13,141 nucleotides of DNA, from the NCBI GenBank assembly GCA_035301285.1, contig DATGUN010000106.1:1-13141 (forward strand), read 5' to 3'. A program made the translations under genes and the position numbers. Shown piece after piece: positions 6,888 through 13,141 of this stretch. Under the pieces are notes generated by a model that was given only the letters and a program-made list of their open reading frames with translations, searched no databases and was not told where the DNA came from. Position 1 is the stretch's first letter, and the number at the start of each line of letters is the position of its first letter. The stretch is from DATGUN01 sp035301285 (GTDB lineage: Bacteria; Bacillota; Bacilli; Bacillales; Amphibacillaceae).

Positions 6888-6932
6888 AAAAAAAGGCCCT
6901 AACTAAGTTTATTAACTTAATCAGGCACCTTT
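6888..6932 (-). terminator. Terminator after the DUF4064-like gene
   Basis: On the reverse strand a long imperfect stem (AAAGG at 6892-6896 with CCTTT at 6928-6932; inner TAAGTT 6904-6909 with AACTTA 6914-6919; loop TATT) is followed by seven T residues (A-run 6888-6894 on the plus strand). It lies 11 bases after the stop of the membrane-protein gene. Confidence 0.8.
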
Positions 6933-6943
6933 CAAAGACGTTT

Positions 6944-7279
6944 CTATTCACTAACCTCTTGCTTAAATAATGCCATCAATCCGCCGATCAATAGGAGAAT
7001 CCCTGACAATAAATAAAACATGAAAATGGATATAAATCCTCCAACAGCAGCGATGACCATAAGTATGCCGCCCACCTTGGCACGGCTCCTTACCAATGTA
7101 GAGCCGATAATACCTAAAACAGATAATAACACCGCTAACCATCCTGCAACGGTAACGCCACCACTTCCTTCTGCACCAAATGCTTCACCGATACCACCGA
7201 TGAATATTGCCATGATAGCTGCAATTATCCCAAAAATACCTCCAATAAGTCCTAACACAAATTCAGCTGTCCGATTCAA
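6944..7279 (-). CDS. Small polytopic membrane protein, DUF4064-like
   Basis: A 111-residue, strongly hydrophobic protein with about four membrane segments (residues 7-30, 43-62, 68-86 and 87-105), Gly-rich helices such as LIGGIFGIIAAIMAIFIGG, a short loop EAFGAEGSGG and an acidic end KQEVSE. The pattern resembles DUF4064 membrane proteins of Bacillaceae, of unknown function; this is from memory. The start is TTG at 7279, with GGGGAGAGG ending 6 bases upstream and no nearby in-frame ATG. It lies 87 bases downstream of the lipoprotein gene on the same strand and ends at its own terminator, so the two may be one transcript. The pair appears to be inserted between ydiF and tsaD, which I recall as near neighbours in B. 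subtilis. Confidence 0.75.
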   Translation of the reverse strand: MNRTAEFVLGLIGGIFGIIAAIMAIFIGGIGEAFGAEGSGGVTVAGWLAVLLSVLGIIGSTLVRSRAKVGGILMVIAAVGGFISIFMFYLLSGILLLIGGLMALFKQEVSE

Positions 7280-7366
7280 TTCGATCCTCTCCCCTTTTTA
7301 TAAAGATAAATACCACCAATATCTGGACTTTCAAATCTTCACCTCGAAAACAGGTCCCTCTCTATG

Positions 7367-7903
7367 TCAAAAACTCTCAAACACCTCAATGATCTCATTT
7401 TCCTCTGAATGCTCATCATGATTGATCATGACCAAATTTCCATTTGCAAGTGCCGGAAGAGAGCCAAAATCCTCCATTTCGACTTCTCCGTTCGATTGGA
7501 TATTTTCCAGGTCATCCGAATCCGATTTGTACTCATAAAATTCGATATCTTCCCCATCAATCTCAATACCGAAACCTTCTGAGGCTCCAATCATTTCAGG
7601 AAACTTCTCTGTTTTATCCCCGATGTCAAATCCGGAGTCATCGAAGTGCTGGACTATGTCATCCAAGGTTTCATCCTCATTATCAGTTGAATTGTTTTCC
7701 TCTTCCGACTCATTTTCATTCTTATCATTGACCTGCTCCGGTTCATCCTCGTTCTCCGATTGATTGTCACTGTCTTCGCTTGATTCATCGGCCGTTTCAT
7801 TTGCAGTATGTGATTCACTCTTATTCCTATTCGAATCATCCCCTCCACATGCAACCAAAAAAACTATCAATAAAGTGCTGAATATAAGTGCGATTTTTTT
7901 CAA
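7367..7903 (-). CDS. Acidic lipoprotein of unknown function
   Basis: A 178-residue protein with a lipoprotein signal: basic MKK, hydrophobic stretch to residue 15, lipobox LVAC with Cys19. After cleavage it would be anchored by lipid to the outer face of the membrane. Residues 22-80 are a disordered linker made almost wholly of Asp, Glu, Ser and Asn. Residues 80-178 look folded (SGFDIGDKTEKFPEMIGASE, then a Gly/Asp/Glu-rich segment, LPALANGNLVMINHDEH and a final IIEVFESF). This tail resembles small Bacillaceae lipoproteins I recall as hypothetical. The start is TTG at 7903, seven bases after GGGGAGG. The acidity would suit a high-salt exterior. Probably cotranscribed with the DUF4064-like gene. 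Confidence 0.85.
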   Translation of the reverse strand: MKKIALIFSTLLIVFLVACGGDDSNRNKSESHTANETADESSEDSDNQSENEDEPEQVNDKNENESEEENNSTDNEDETLDDIVQHFDDSGFDIGDKTEKFPEMIGASEGFGIEIDGEDIEFYEYKSDSDDLENIQSNGEVEMEDFGSLPALANGNLVMINHDEHSEENEIIEVFESF

Positions 7904-8172
7904 ATGATGACCTCCCCTGTTCTCATTACATTCAATATATCAAATAAGGCATACATTTTTATGCATACCCCTCATGCATTTCTAAAAAATTCACAAAATG
8001 TTTATTTCAATGCACGTCACTGTCCTGCTTGCTAACAGTCATGACAAAGGAACGATAACATTGAGTGAAGTTATGATCATATGAGTTGTCACGAATATCT
8101 TTAATGGCTGCATCAATCGGAATTGGTGTCAGACATAGCTTGAAGGTATTAGCAAACCCGCGAGCACATCAT
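7904..8172. other. Gene-free stretch with an open reverse-strand fragment
   Basis: This gap between the lipoprotein start and the tsaD terminator should hold the lipoprotein promoter, but I could not pick convincing -35 and -10 hexamers. A one-mismatch DnaA box (TTATGCATA, 7959-7967) is present. From 8168 down to a TGA at 8007-8009 the reverse strand is open for 53 codons, without an early start codon or Shine-Dalgarno. It could be the 3' remnant of a lost gene or chance. Confidence 0.3.
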
Positions 8173-8212
8173 AAAAAAACATGGCCCATCATTCCTCGAC
8201 AGACCATGTTTT
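8173..8212 (-). terminator. Terminator of the thiL-tsaD operon
   Basis: AAAACATGG (8176-8184) and CCATGTTTT (8204-8212) form a 9-base stem with a 19-base loop. On the reverse strand it is followed by a run of T residues (A-run 8173-8179 on the plus strand). It starts 31 bases after the tsaD stop codon. Confidence 0.85.
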
Positions 8213-8220
8213 ACCTCTAG

Positions 8221-8247
8221 TTATTCACATTCATTGAGTTATTCACA
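8221..8247. promoter_or_regulatory. Two perfect DnaA boxes at the tsaD 3' end
   Basis: TTATTCACA occurs at 8221-8229 and again at 8239-8247, same orientation, 18 bases apart. Both match TTATNCACA exactly. The second overlaps the tsaD stop codon (8243-8245). They lie about 1.5 kb from the larger box cluster at 6502-6690, on the other side of the two accessory genes. Confidence 0.65.
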
Positions 8248-9253
8248 TTAATTCCAAAGAAGGATTCGCATTTAAATCCCATCCAGATCTCTTTCCTTTT
8301 TCAAAATCAATCGTCCCCGCCGCAGCAATCATGGCAGCATTGTCCGTGCACAAATGAAGAGGGGGGATCGTCAACGGAATACCTGCACTCGTACATTTTT
8401 CGCTTAATGTATCACGAAGTCCTGAATTGGCAGCCACACCTCCTGCCAAAATAACTTGTTTCACTTTATAAGTCCTTGCAGCACGCATTGTTTTTGTCGT
8501 TAAAACATCGATGACACTTGCTTGAAAGCTGGCTGCAATATCTTCTTTCGATAATGCTTCATCACGCTGTTTCGCATTGTGGATTTTGTTGATAACTGCC
8601 GATTTCAAGCCGCTGAAGCTAAAATCAAAACTGTCCTCTTCCAACCATGCACGGGGAAAAGCGATCGATTCTTTTCCCTTTTTAGCCAATCGATCGATCT
8701 GTGGACCGCCCGGATAGGGTAAATCAAGCATTCTTGCCACTTTATCATAGGCCTCACCTGCAGCGTCATCACGGGTTTCGCCGATTAATTCATACGACCC
8801 ATGATCGTCCATCAAAACGAGTTCCGTATGACCACCGGAAACGATCAGTGCAAGCAAAGGAAATTCAAACTCATTGATAAATCGATTCGCATAAATATGA
8901 CCGGCAATATGATGGACGCCAACCAGTGGCTTTTGTTTTGCAAAGGCTAGAGCCTTCGCCGCATTTACCCCAACAAGAAGCGCACCTACTAATCCAGGGC
9001 CTTCTGTTACAGTGATTGCATCTATGTCATCCCATTCCACTCCGGCATTTTTAAACGCTTCTTCAATGACAATCGTTATTTGTTCAACATGATGCCGCGA
9101 CGCAATTTCCGGTACAACGCCCCCGAAACGTTTATGGCTTTCAATTTGTGAGGCCACAACATTCGACACGATTTCTACACCATTTTTGACAATAGCGACT
9201 GCCGTTTCGTCACAGCTTGTTTCGATTCCAATAATATACTGATCTTTTGTCAT
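8243..9253 (-). CDS. tsaD: tRNA threonylcarbamoyltransferase subunit TsaD
   Basis: TsaD transfers the threonylcarbamoyl group from threonylcarbamoyl-AMP to A37 of ANN-decoding tRNAs, forming t6A, in a complex with TsaB and TsaE. Numbered from ATG 9253 (336 residues), it begins MTKDQYIIGIETSCDET and shows the metal-binding HIAGH (His115, His119), SGGHTEL (139-145), the nucleotide-binding region with GGPQIDRLA and FSFSGLKSA, AGGVAANSGLR, and CTDNAAMIAAAG with the metal-ligand Asp at 304. The frame is open to a GTG at 9268, but ATG 9253 overlaps the rimI stop as TAATG and has GGTGA 7 bases upstream, so it is preferred. Last gene of the operon; formerly named gcp or ydiE. Confidence 0.97.
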   Translation of the reverse strand: MTKDQYIIGIETSCDETAVAIVKNGVEIVSNVVASQIESHKRFGGVVPEIASRHHVEQITIVIEEAFKNAGVEWDDIDAITVTEGPGLVGALLVGVNAAKALAFAKQKPLVGVHHIAGHIYANRFINEFEFPLLALIVSGGHTELVLMDDHGSYELIGETRDDAAGEAYDKVARMLDLPYPGGPQIDRLAKKGKESIAFPRAWLEEDSFDFSFSGLKSAVINKIHNAKQRDEALSKEDIAASFQASVIDVLTTKTMRAARTYKVKQVILAGGVAANSGLRDTLSEKCTSAGIPLTIPPLHLCTDNAAMIAAAGTIDFEKGKRSGWDLNANPSLELM

Positions 9254-9699
9254 TACATGCTCACCCACATTACGACCGCATCTTCCCCATCATCGGTATA
9301 ATATTTTTTACGAATGCCCGCGCGGACAAGGCCAAATTTTTCATACATCGATTGGGCAACGGTATTCGATTCTCTGACTTCTAATGATAAACGTTTCATG
9401 CCGTGATGTACACCGTAATCGATCATTTGTTTAAACAATTTTTCGCCGTATTTATGCCCACGATACGATGGGTGGATGGCGATATTCGTTATTTGTGCAT
9501 CATCAACAACAAGCCACATGCCCCCATAACCTATGACATCATCATCCAATGTGGCGACGAAGTAGTGAGCATGTGTATTTTCAACGAGTTCTCGAAAAAA
9601 AATATCTTGTGGCCAGGGGGTATTATATGTAGCCACTTCCACTTTGACAACATTGAAGATATCGTGTATTTCCATTTGTCGAACATAAAAATTTTCCAT
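9253..9699 (-). CDS. rimI: Ribosomal-protein-alanine N-acetyltransferase RimI
   Basis: A 148-residue GNAT-fold acetyltransferase. RimI acetylates the N-terminus of ribosomal protein S18 in E. coli; other N-terminal targets are possible in Firmicutes. The acetyl-CoA pyrophosphate loop RGHKYG is at residues 80-85 after the strand ITNIAIHPSY. The family C-terminal signatures are LEVRESNTVAQSMYEKFGL (106-124) and KKYYTDDGEDAVVM (131-144). Length is typical. The ATG at 9699 shares its A with the tsaB stop (TAATG) and AAGGA lies only two bases before it, so translation probably depends on coupling. Position inside the tsa operon matches B. subtilis ydiD. Confidence 0.94.
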   Translation of the reverse strand: MENFYVRQMEIHDIFNVVKVEVATYNTPWPQDIFFRELVENTHAHYFVATLDDDVIGYGGMWLVVDDAQITNIAIHPSYRGHKYGEKLFKQMIDYGVHHGMKRLSLEVRESNTVAQSMYEKFGLVRAGIRKKYYTDDGEDAVVMWVSM

Positions 9700-10400
9700 T
9701 ATCCTTCAGACCTTTTTTGGGATTGTATCCACTTTGCTTCAGCCTCGGCCAAACGCAAATAATTGGGCGTCAATGTATGTGTATCATCAAATGGCTTGGA
9801 GTTCGCTACCAAAACTAAATGAGACGGATTGGCCATATGACAGTCCCCCACAGGAATTATAGCATGATCTCCCATAATCATATCAATCTGGTTGTGATAA
9901 CGGTCAATGTCCGGACTGAGGAAAAGAACGGGTCGATTCAACGACTTTAATGCGTGCAACCAATCTTCCATCGATACATTTTGTTCATCACGTATTAATT
10001 CCATTTTATTGTTCTTCCAATGATACAATCCGGTGAAAACATTATTGCGTCGTGCATCAAAAAAAGGACAAACACATCCGTCATAAAACCGACCTTGATA
10101 TGAAAGGACTTCTAGACTGGAAACACCAACAATGGGGATATTTAATGCCCACGCAAATGTTTTGGCTGTCGACAGCCCAATCCGGATACCGGTATACGAA
10201 CCAGGGCCTTTACTGACCGCAATTTTTCCAAGTTCATCCGGTGTCGTACCTGTACCCTCCATTAGTTGATTAATGGCTGGCATCAAACGTACTGAATGAT
10301 TCTTTTTTAAATTGGTCACATATTGCCCGATAAGATCTTTGTCCTGAAATAATGCAACCCCCAGGACTTGATTGGCTGTATCTATCGCGAGTGTTTTCAT
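9699..10400 (-). CDS. tsaB: tRNA threonylcarbamoylation scaffold TsaB
   Basis: TsaB is a catalytically inactive TsaD paralogue that pairs with TsaD in the t6A complex. The 233-residue protein opens MKTLAIDTANQVLGVALF, followed by the conserved SKGPGSYTGIRIGLSTAKTF (63-82), which forms the interface helices, then VGVSSLEVLS and FFDARRNNVFTGLY (113-126). It lacks the HxxxH metal site of TsaD, as expected. The ATG at 10400 has TAGGAG 8 bases upstream. It follows tsaE by 37 bases and overlaps rimI by one base. B. subtilis counterpart: ydiC. Confidence 0.95.
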   Translation of the reverse strand: MKTLAIDTANQVLGVALFQDKDLIGQYVTNLKKNHSVRLMPAINQLMEGTGTTPDELGKIAVSKGPGSYTGIRIGLSTAKTFAWALNIPIVGVSSLEVLSYQGRFYDGCVCPFFDARRNNVFTGLYHWKNNKMELIRDEQNVSMEDWLHALKSLNRPVLFLSPDIDRYHNQIDMIMGDHAIIPVGDCHMANPSHLVLVANSKPFDDTHTLTPNYLRLAEAEAKWIQSQKRSEG

Positions 10401-10437
10401 ATGAGCAGCTCCTAACCGTTCGATTCATTCCGATGAT

Positions 10438-10899
10438 TTACAAAAACCCGACTAATGACGATGCAACATAGGTAAAGTGCACCCCTTTGGGTTGAAACTT
10501 GATCAAGCGTTTATGTTCATCAACATAAGAGATATTTATATTTAAATATTCACCTGGCAAATAGTCTTTGATATATTGCGCCCACTCGACGACCGAAATT
10601 CCATCGCCATCAAAATAGTCGGAAAAACCGATATCCTCCTCTGAATCTTCCAAACGATACACATCCATATGATAAAGTGGGAGCTCTCCAGAATATTCTT
10701 TGACTATGGTAAACGTGGGACTGTTAACCACACGCTTCACTCCGAGACCCCGTGCGATCCCTTTTGTAAAAGTTGTTTTTCCTGCCCCAAGATCACCTTC
10801 TAAGGTTATAACATCTCCGGGTTTTAAAAGGGAAGCTAATTTTTCAGCAAGACGTATCGTTTCATCTTCAGACCTTGTTTCTATCTTATAATGTTTCAT
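10438..10899 (-). CDS. tsaE: tRNA threonylcarbamoylation ATPase TsaE
   Basis: TsaE is the small P-loop ATPase that binds the TsaB-TsaD dimer and resets the complex during t6A synthesis. Numbered from ATG 10899 (153 residues) it has Walker A GDLGAGKT (35-42), the switch-like SPTFTIVKEY (60-69), YHMDVYRL and the Walker-B-like ISVVEWAQY. The frame extends to GTG 10908, but that codon is part of the AGGTGA Shine-Dalgarno 5 bases before ATG 10899, so the ATG is used. It begins 9 bases after the thiL stop, within the same operon. B. subtilis counterpart: ydiB. Confidence 0.95.
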   Translation of the reverse strand: MKHYKIETRSEDETIRLAEKLASLLKPGDVITLEGDLGAGKTTFTKGIARGLGVKRVVNSPTFTIVKEYSGELPLYHMDVYRLEDSEEDIGFSDYFDGDGISVVEWAQYIKDYLPGEYLNINISYVDEHKRLIKFQPKGVHFTYVASSLVGFL

Positions 10900-10908
10900 A
10901 ACATTCAC

Positions 10909-11877
10909 CTACTTTAAGTGTGTGTACCCACCCTTATTTAAAGGGACCCTCTGATCGTTCTCCAGTAAAAACACATTGCCACTAGAATGTTTTCGACGTA
11001 TTGCATGACCTATTTTCGTTACTTTTGTTCCGGTATTTTCGGCAATTTCTTTTACGGTTTCCCAATCCTCTTTACTCACCGTCCCGACCAATTCAAAATC
11101 TTCTCCGCCAAACAACATCCACTTCCGCTGTAGATGTTGTGGAAATTGATTGTAATGTTTGCTGACAGGTAAATACGCACGAAACAGTTCAATTGAAACA
11201 TCAGATGATGCAGCAATTTCATTTAACTCACTGGCAATTCCATCACTTATATCATTTAATGCCAAGCGCTTAATATTTCTCATACCTTTTGCGAACTCTA
11301 CGTGGGGTTCGGGTTGTTGATGCTTTGAGATAAAATAATCCTTCCCCTTAGCTTCTAATTGATTCAGAAGAATATGTAAACCAGCTTGCGAATCACCAAG
11401 CGTCCCCGTTACAAAGACAATATCATTAGGCCTTGCTTGATTACGATAGCGCGCTTTCCCCGCAGGTACTGTTCCAATGACCGTAACAGAAATGGCTAAT
11501 TCTTTCCCGGAAACTGTATCCCCGCCAATTAAATCCATTTTATATGTAGAAGCGAAATCACGCATTCCATGGTAAATCTGCTTATAAAAGGGGTCCGAGT
11601 ACGAATCGGGGCAGGCAATGCTGACCATATAATAACGTGGTGTTGCCCCCATTGCTGCCACATCACTTACATTAACTGCCAGCACCTTATATCCTATATG
11701 ATAGGCGTCCATTGTTGCATTTGAAAAGTGAACCCCTTCTACAAACATGTCCACTGCCGTTACAATATCGTTGGAGGTTTGACGGAAAACAGCTGCATCG
11801 TCACCTACACCTTTCATTAAACCTGATTGATGATATGTTTTTTGTTTTATCTCTTCAATAAAGTCAAATTCATCCAT
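10909..11877 (-). CDS. thiL: Thiamine-monophosphate kinase ThiL
   Basis: ThiL phosphorylates thiamine monophosphate with ATP to give thiamine diphosphate, the active cofactor. Numbered from ATG 11877 (322 residues), motifs of the PurM/ThiL fold appear in order: GVGDDAAVF, the metal-binding region DMFVEGVHF, AVNVSDVAAMGATPRYY, GGDTVSG, GTLGDSQAG, LNDISDGIASEL and FGGEDFELVGT. The frame is open to GTG 11889, but MDEFDFIEEI is the usual family N-terminus, so ATG 11877 is chosen; its Shine-Dalgarno (GGTG, 6 bases upstream) is weak. First gene of the operon, preceded by an extended -10 promoter. No TPP riboswitch was seen upstream. Confidence 0.95.
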   Translation of the reverse strand: MDEFDFIEEIKQKTYHQSGLMKGVGDDAAVFRQTSNDIVTAVDMFVEGVHFSNATMDAYHIGYKVLAVNVSDVAAMGATPRYYMVSIACPDSYSDPFYKQIYHGMRDFASTYKMDLIGGDTVSGKELAISVTVIGTVPAGKARYRNQARPNDIVFVTGTLGDSQAGLHILLNQLEAKGKDYFISKHQQPEPHVEFAKGMRNIKRLALNDISDGIASELNEIAASSDVSIELFRAYLPVSKHYNQFPQHLQRKWMLFGGEDFELVGTVSKEDWETVKEIAENTGTKVTKIGHAIRRKHSSGNVFLLENDQRVPLNKGGYTHLK

Positions 11878-11907
11878 GATACACACCACAATTCTTTTCT
11901 TCTTATT

Positions 11908-11936
11908 ATCATAGCAAAAAAGATGTTAAATAGAAA
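11908..11936 (-). promoter_or_regulatory. Promoter of the thiL-tsaD operon
   Basis: On the reverse strand TGCTATGAT gives an extended -10 (hexamer TATGAT at 11908-11913, TG at 11915-11916), with a weak TTTCTA -35 (11931-11936) at a 17-base spacing. It lies 30 bases before the thiL start. The rest of the gap to the tRNA terminator (11937-12047) shows nothing I can name. Confidence 0.65.
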
Positions 11937-12047
11937 AGTAAAGAAACGGATACTATGCTTATTGTAAGAATACCACAAACATCATCATACGACATGAATC
12001 ATTCACATCGAGTCACGATACTATTACCATTAAAGAGGCTTTACATG

Positions 12048-12084
12048 CAAAAAGCACATAATTCAATGAAATGAACTATGTGCT
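12048..12084 (-). terminator. Terminator of the rRNA-tRNA operon
   Basis: AGCACATA (12053-12060) pairs with TATGTGCT (12077-12084), extended by TTCA/TGAA after one mismatch. On the reverse strand five T residues follow. It lies 25 bases downstream of tRNA-Asp and separates the stable-RNA operon from thiL. Confidence 0.85.
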
Positions 12085-12109
12085 GTATATACTATTATTA
12101 TGTATGTAA

Positions 12110-12186
12110 TGGCGGTCTGGACGGGACTCGAACCCGCGACCTCCTGCGTGACAGGCAGGCATTCTAACCAGCTGAACTACCAGACC
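12110..12186 (-). tRNA. tRNA-Asp (GTC)
   Basis: The reverse strand folds into a complete cloverleaf: acceptor GGTCTGG/CCAGACC, D arm with AGCTGG, anticodon stem CCTGC/GCAGG around loop CTGTCAC (anticodon GTC), T arm GCGGGTTCGAGTCCCGT, discriminator G and an encoded CCA (12110-12112). 77 nucleotides including CCA. Last gene of the rRNA operon. Confidence 0.97.
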
Positions 12187-12240
12187 ATATAAATGATGTA
12201 TGTCCAACTTATAGGGAATGATAAATCAGTTGGAAGATTG

Positions 12241-12347
12241 CAAATCTTGGTTGTACATTACAGTCCACTTGATTGCAACAAAGGACGTTGCAAATTTTGG
12301 TTGCACTTCACAGTACACTTGATTGCAACAAAGAACGTTGCAAATAT

Positions 12348-12350
<3 letters not shown>
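12241..12350 (-). repeat. 50-bp tandem repeat on the 3' side of tRNA-fMet
   Basis: Two full units (12241-12290 and 12291-12340) match at 44 of 50 positions with an exact 50-base period. A third, partial copy (12341-12350 and a few bases beyond) runs into the CCA end of tRNA-fMet. Read in the direction of transcription, each unit ends with ACAACCA or GCAACCA, a copy of the tRNA 3' end GCAACCA. Each unit junction also carries an inverted repeat TTGCAAC/GTTGCAA (12273-12279 with 12287-12293; 12323-12329 with 12337-12343). It fills the spacer between tRNA-fMet and tRNA-Asp. Confidence 0.9.
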
Positions 12351-12410
<60 letters not shown>

Positions 12411-12424
<14 letters not shown>

Positions 12425-12748
12425 ATATAAAAAATAATGTTTAAAGTTCTATGCACTTAATTTGCTGCTTACTCGTTTGAGTTGTTCGTCGTGTTGCATG
12501 TGATGTCGATGATGCTGCACTCCTCACAAGCTACACTTAGATGTTAAATCGAGGAAGATTACGCTTGCTCCACCCCGCGATATAAAGAATAATGTTTAAG
12601 GTTCTATGCTCTTAGTTCTGTGCTTAACAGTTTGAATTGTTCGTCGTGTTGCATGTGATGTCGATGATGCTGCACTCCTCACAAGCTACACTTAGATGTT
12701 AAATCGAGGAAGGTTACGCTTGCTCCACCCCGCGATATAAATAATAAT
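12411..12748 (-). repeat. 155-bp tandem repeat on the 5' side of tRNA-fMet
   Basis: Units 12411-12565 and 12566-12720 are identical at 143 of 155 positions without any indel. A third partial copy starts at 12721 and stays recognisable to about 12748, next to the 5S gene. Each unit begins (plus strand) with TGCTCCACCCCGCG, the first 14 nucleotides of tRNA-fMet on the other strand, so 5' fragments of the tRNA are repeated at 12566-12579 and 12721-12734. Nine of the twelve differences fall in 12454-12481, the rest being nearly identical. The repeats fill the 5S to tRNA-fMet spacer. No gene was seen inside. Confidence 0.93.
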
Positions 12749-12751
12749 ATG

Positions 12752-12869
12752 GCCTGGCAACGTCCTACTCTTGCAAAGGCAAGGCCTTAACTACCATCAG
12801 CGCTGAAGAGCTTAACTTCTGTGTTCGGTATGGGAACAGGTGTGACCTCCTCGCTATCGCTACCAGACC
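12752..12869 (-). rRNA. rrf: 5S ribosomal RNA
   Basis: The reverse strand begins TCTGGTAGCGATAGCGAGG and contains the 5S signatures CACACCTGTTCCCATACCGA, CAGAAGTTAAGCTCTTCAGC and GATGGTAGT, ending GAGTAGGACGTTGCCAGGC, whose end pairs with the 5' end. About 118 nucleotides; the ends are approximate to a few bases. It lies between 23S and tRNA-fMet in the same operon. Confidence 0.96.
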
Positions 12870-12913
12870 TTATCGATTGTATAAAGTTGTTATCGAAAAT
12901 AGTCACAATCAAC

Positions 12914-12941
12914 ATTATATATGTTATTCAATAAAAATCAA
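12914..12941 (-). promoter_or_regulatory. Promoter-like sequence in the 23S-5S spacer
   Basis: On the reverse strand TTGATT (12936-12941), a 16-base spacer and a perfect TATAAT (12914-12919) point toward the 5S gene, 45 bases away. A second TATAAT-like site lies near 12964. The 23S-5S spacer (12870-13022) is very AT-rich, so this may be chance. If real it would give extra transcription of 5S and the tRNAs. Confidence 0.35.
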
Positions 12942-13022
12942 GTATTATATTATAAATATGTATTATACCTTGAAAACTAGATAAGAGTAGAGGTCAATCA
13001 AACATCAAAATAGATATTAAAG

Positions 13023-13141
13023 TTAGTTAAGTCCTCGATCAATTAGTATCCGTCAGCTTCACGTGTTGCCACGCTTCTACCTCGGACCTATCAACCTCAT
13101 CGTCTCTGAGGGATCTTACTCATTTAAAATGATGGGAAGTC
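13023..13141 (-). rRNA. rrl: 23S ribosomal RNA, 3' end only
   Basis: The reverse strand reads as the end of a Bacillus-type 23S rRNA: ATCCCTCAGAGACGATGAGG, TTGATAGGTCCGAGGTAGAA, GTGGCAACACGTGAAGCTGA and the terminal GATCGAGGACTTAACT. About 119 nucleotides are in the window; the rest lies beyond the right edge. The exact mature 3' end is approximate. Confidence 0.95.

Noticed and set aside
11878..12047. TPP riboswitch upstream of thiL
   Set aside because: No THI-box conserved segments were found, the promoter sits only about 30 bases before the gene, and thiL here is in a tRNA-modification operon.
12433..12666. Short His-rich frames (about 23 codons, GTG start) present in both 155-base copies
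   Set aside because: No spaced ribosome binding site, and the differences between copies mostly change residues, so there is no sign of coding selection.

Overview
The window looks like the chromosome of a low-GC Gram-positive bacterium of the Bacillaceae. The gene order (rRNA operon, tRNA-fMet, tRNA-Asp, thiL, tsaE, tsaB, rimI, tsaD, then ydiF, moaC, rex, ydiK, ydiL, groES, groEL) is, from memory, the Bacillus subtilis ydi/gro region read backwards. The strongly acidic lipoprotein and the moderate AT content suggest a halotolerant relative (Virgibacillus/Oceanobacillus/Lentibacillus type), but that is inference.

Layout. Positions 1-1945: groESL on the minus strand (groEL cut by the window edge) behind a perfect CIRCE operator for HrcA. 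1946-3138: a plus-strand pair, a CPBP intramembrane protease (ydiL) and a small membrane protein (ydiK), overlapping by ATGA and ending in a terminator. 3148-4368: moaC and rex, minus strand, also overlapping by ATGA, behind a good Rex operator that suggests NADH-responsive autoregulation. 4400-6380: the divergent ABC-F ATPase gene ydiF. 6381-8247: a mostly intergenic region between the convergent ydiF and tsaD genes. It holds a GC-rich degenerate repeat, a cluster of DnaA boxes, two accessory genes (a DUF4064-like membrane protein and an acidic lipoprotein, both with TTG starts), terminators, and two more perfect DnaA boxes at the end of tsaD. 8243-11936: the thiL-tsaE-tsaB-rimI-tsaD operon, with short gaps or stop/start overlaps. 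12048-13141: the end of an rRNA operon on the minus strand: the 23S 3' end, 5S, tRNA-fMet, tRNA-Asp and a terminator.

How the genes work together. TsaB, TsaD and TsaE form the N6-threonylcarbamoyl-adenosine (t6A) tRNA-modification machinery; RimI and ThiL are conserved operon partners. GroES/GroEL are the HrcA-controlled chaperonin. Rex is the NADH/NAD+ sensor. YdiF acts on the ribosome as an ABC-F factor. The DnaA-box cluster is probably a chromosomal DnaA-binding site that helps set replication initiation.

The most unusual features are non-coding. (1) The initiator tRNA gene is flanked on both sides by exact-period tandem duplications (155 bp on the 5' side, 50 bp on the 3' side) whose units carry copies of the tRNA ends. 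(2) The DnaA-box cluster appears split by two inserted accessory genes. (3) The tatAy-tatCy pair found between rex and ydiK in B. subtilis is absent here. Several start codons were moved from the longest possible ORF start on the basis of Shine-Dalgarno spacing.
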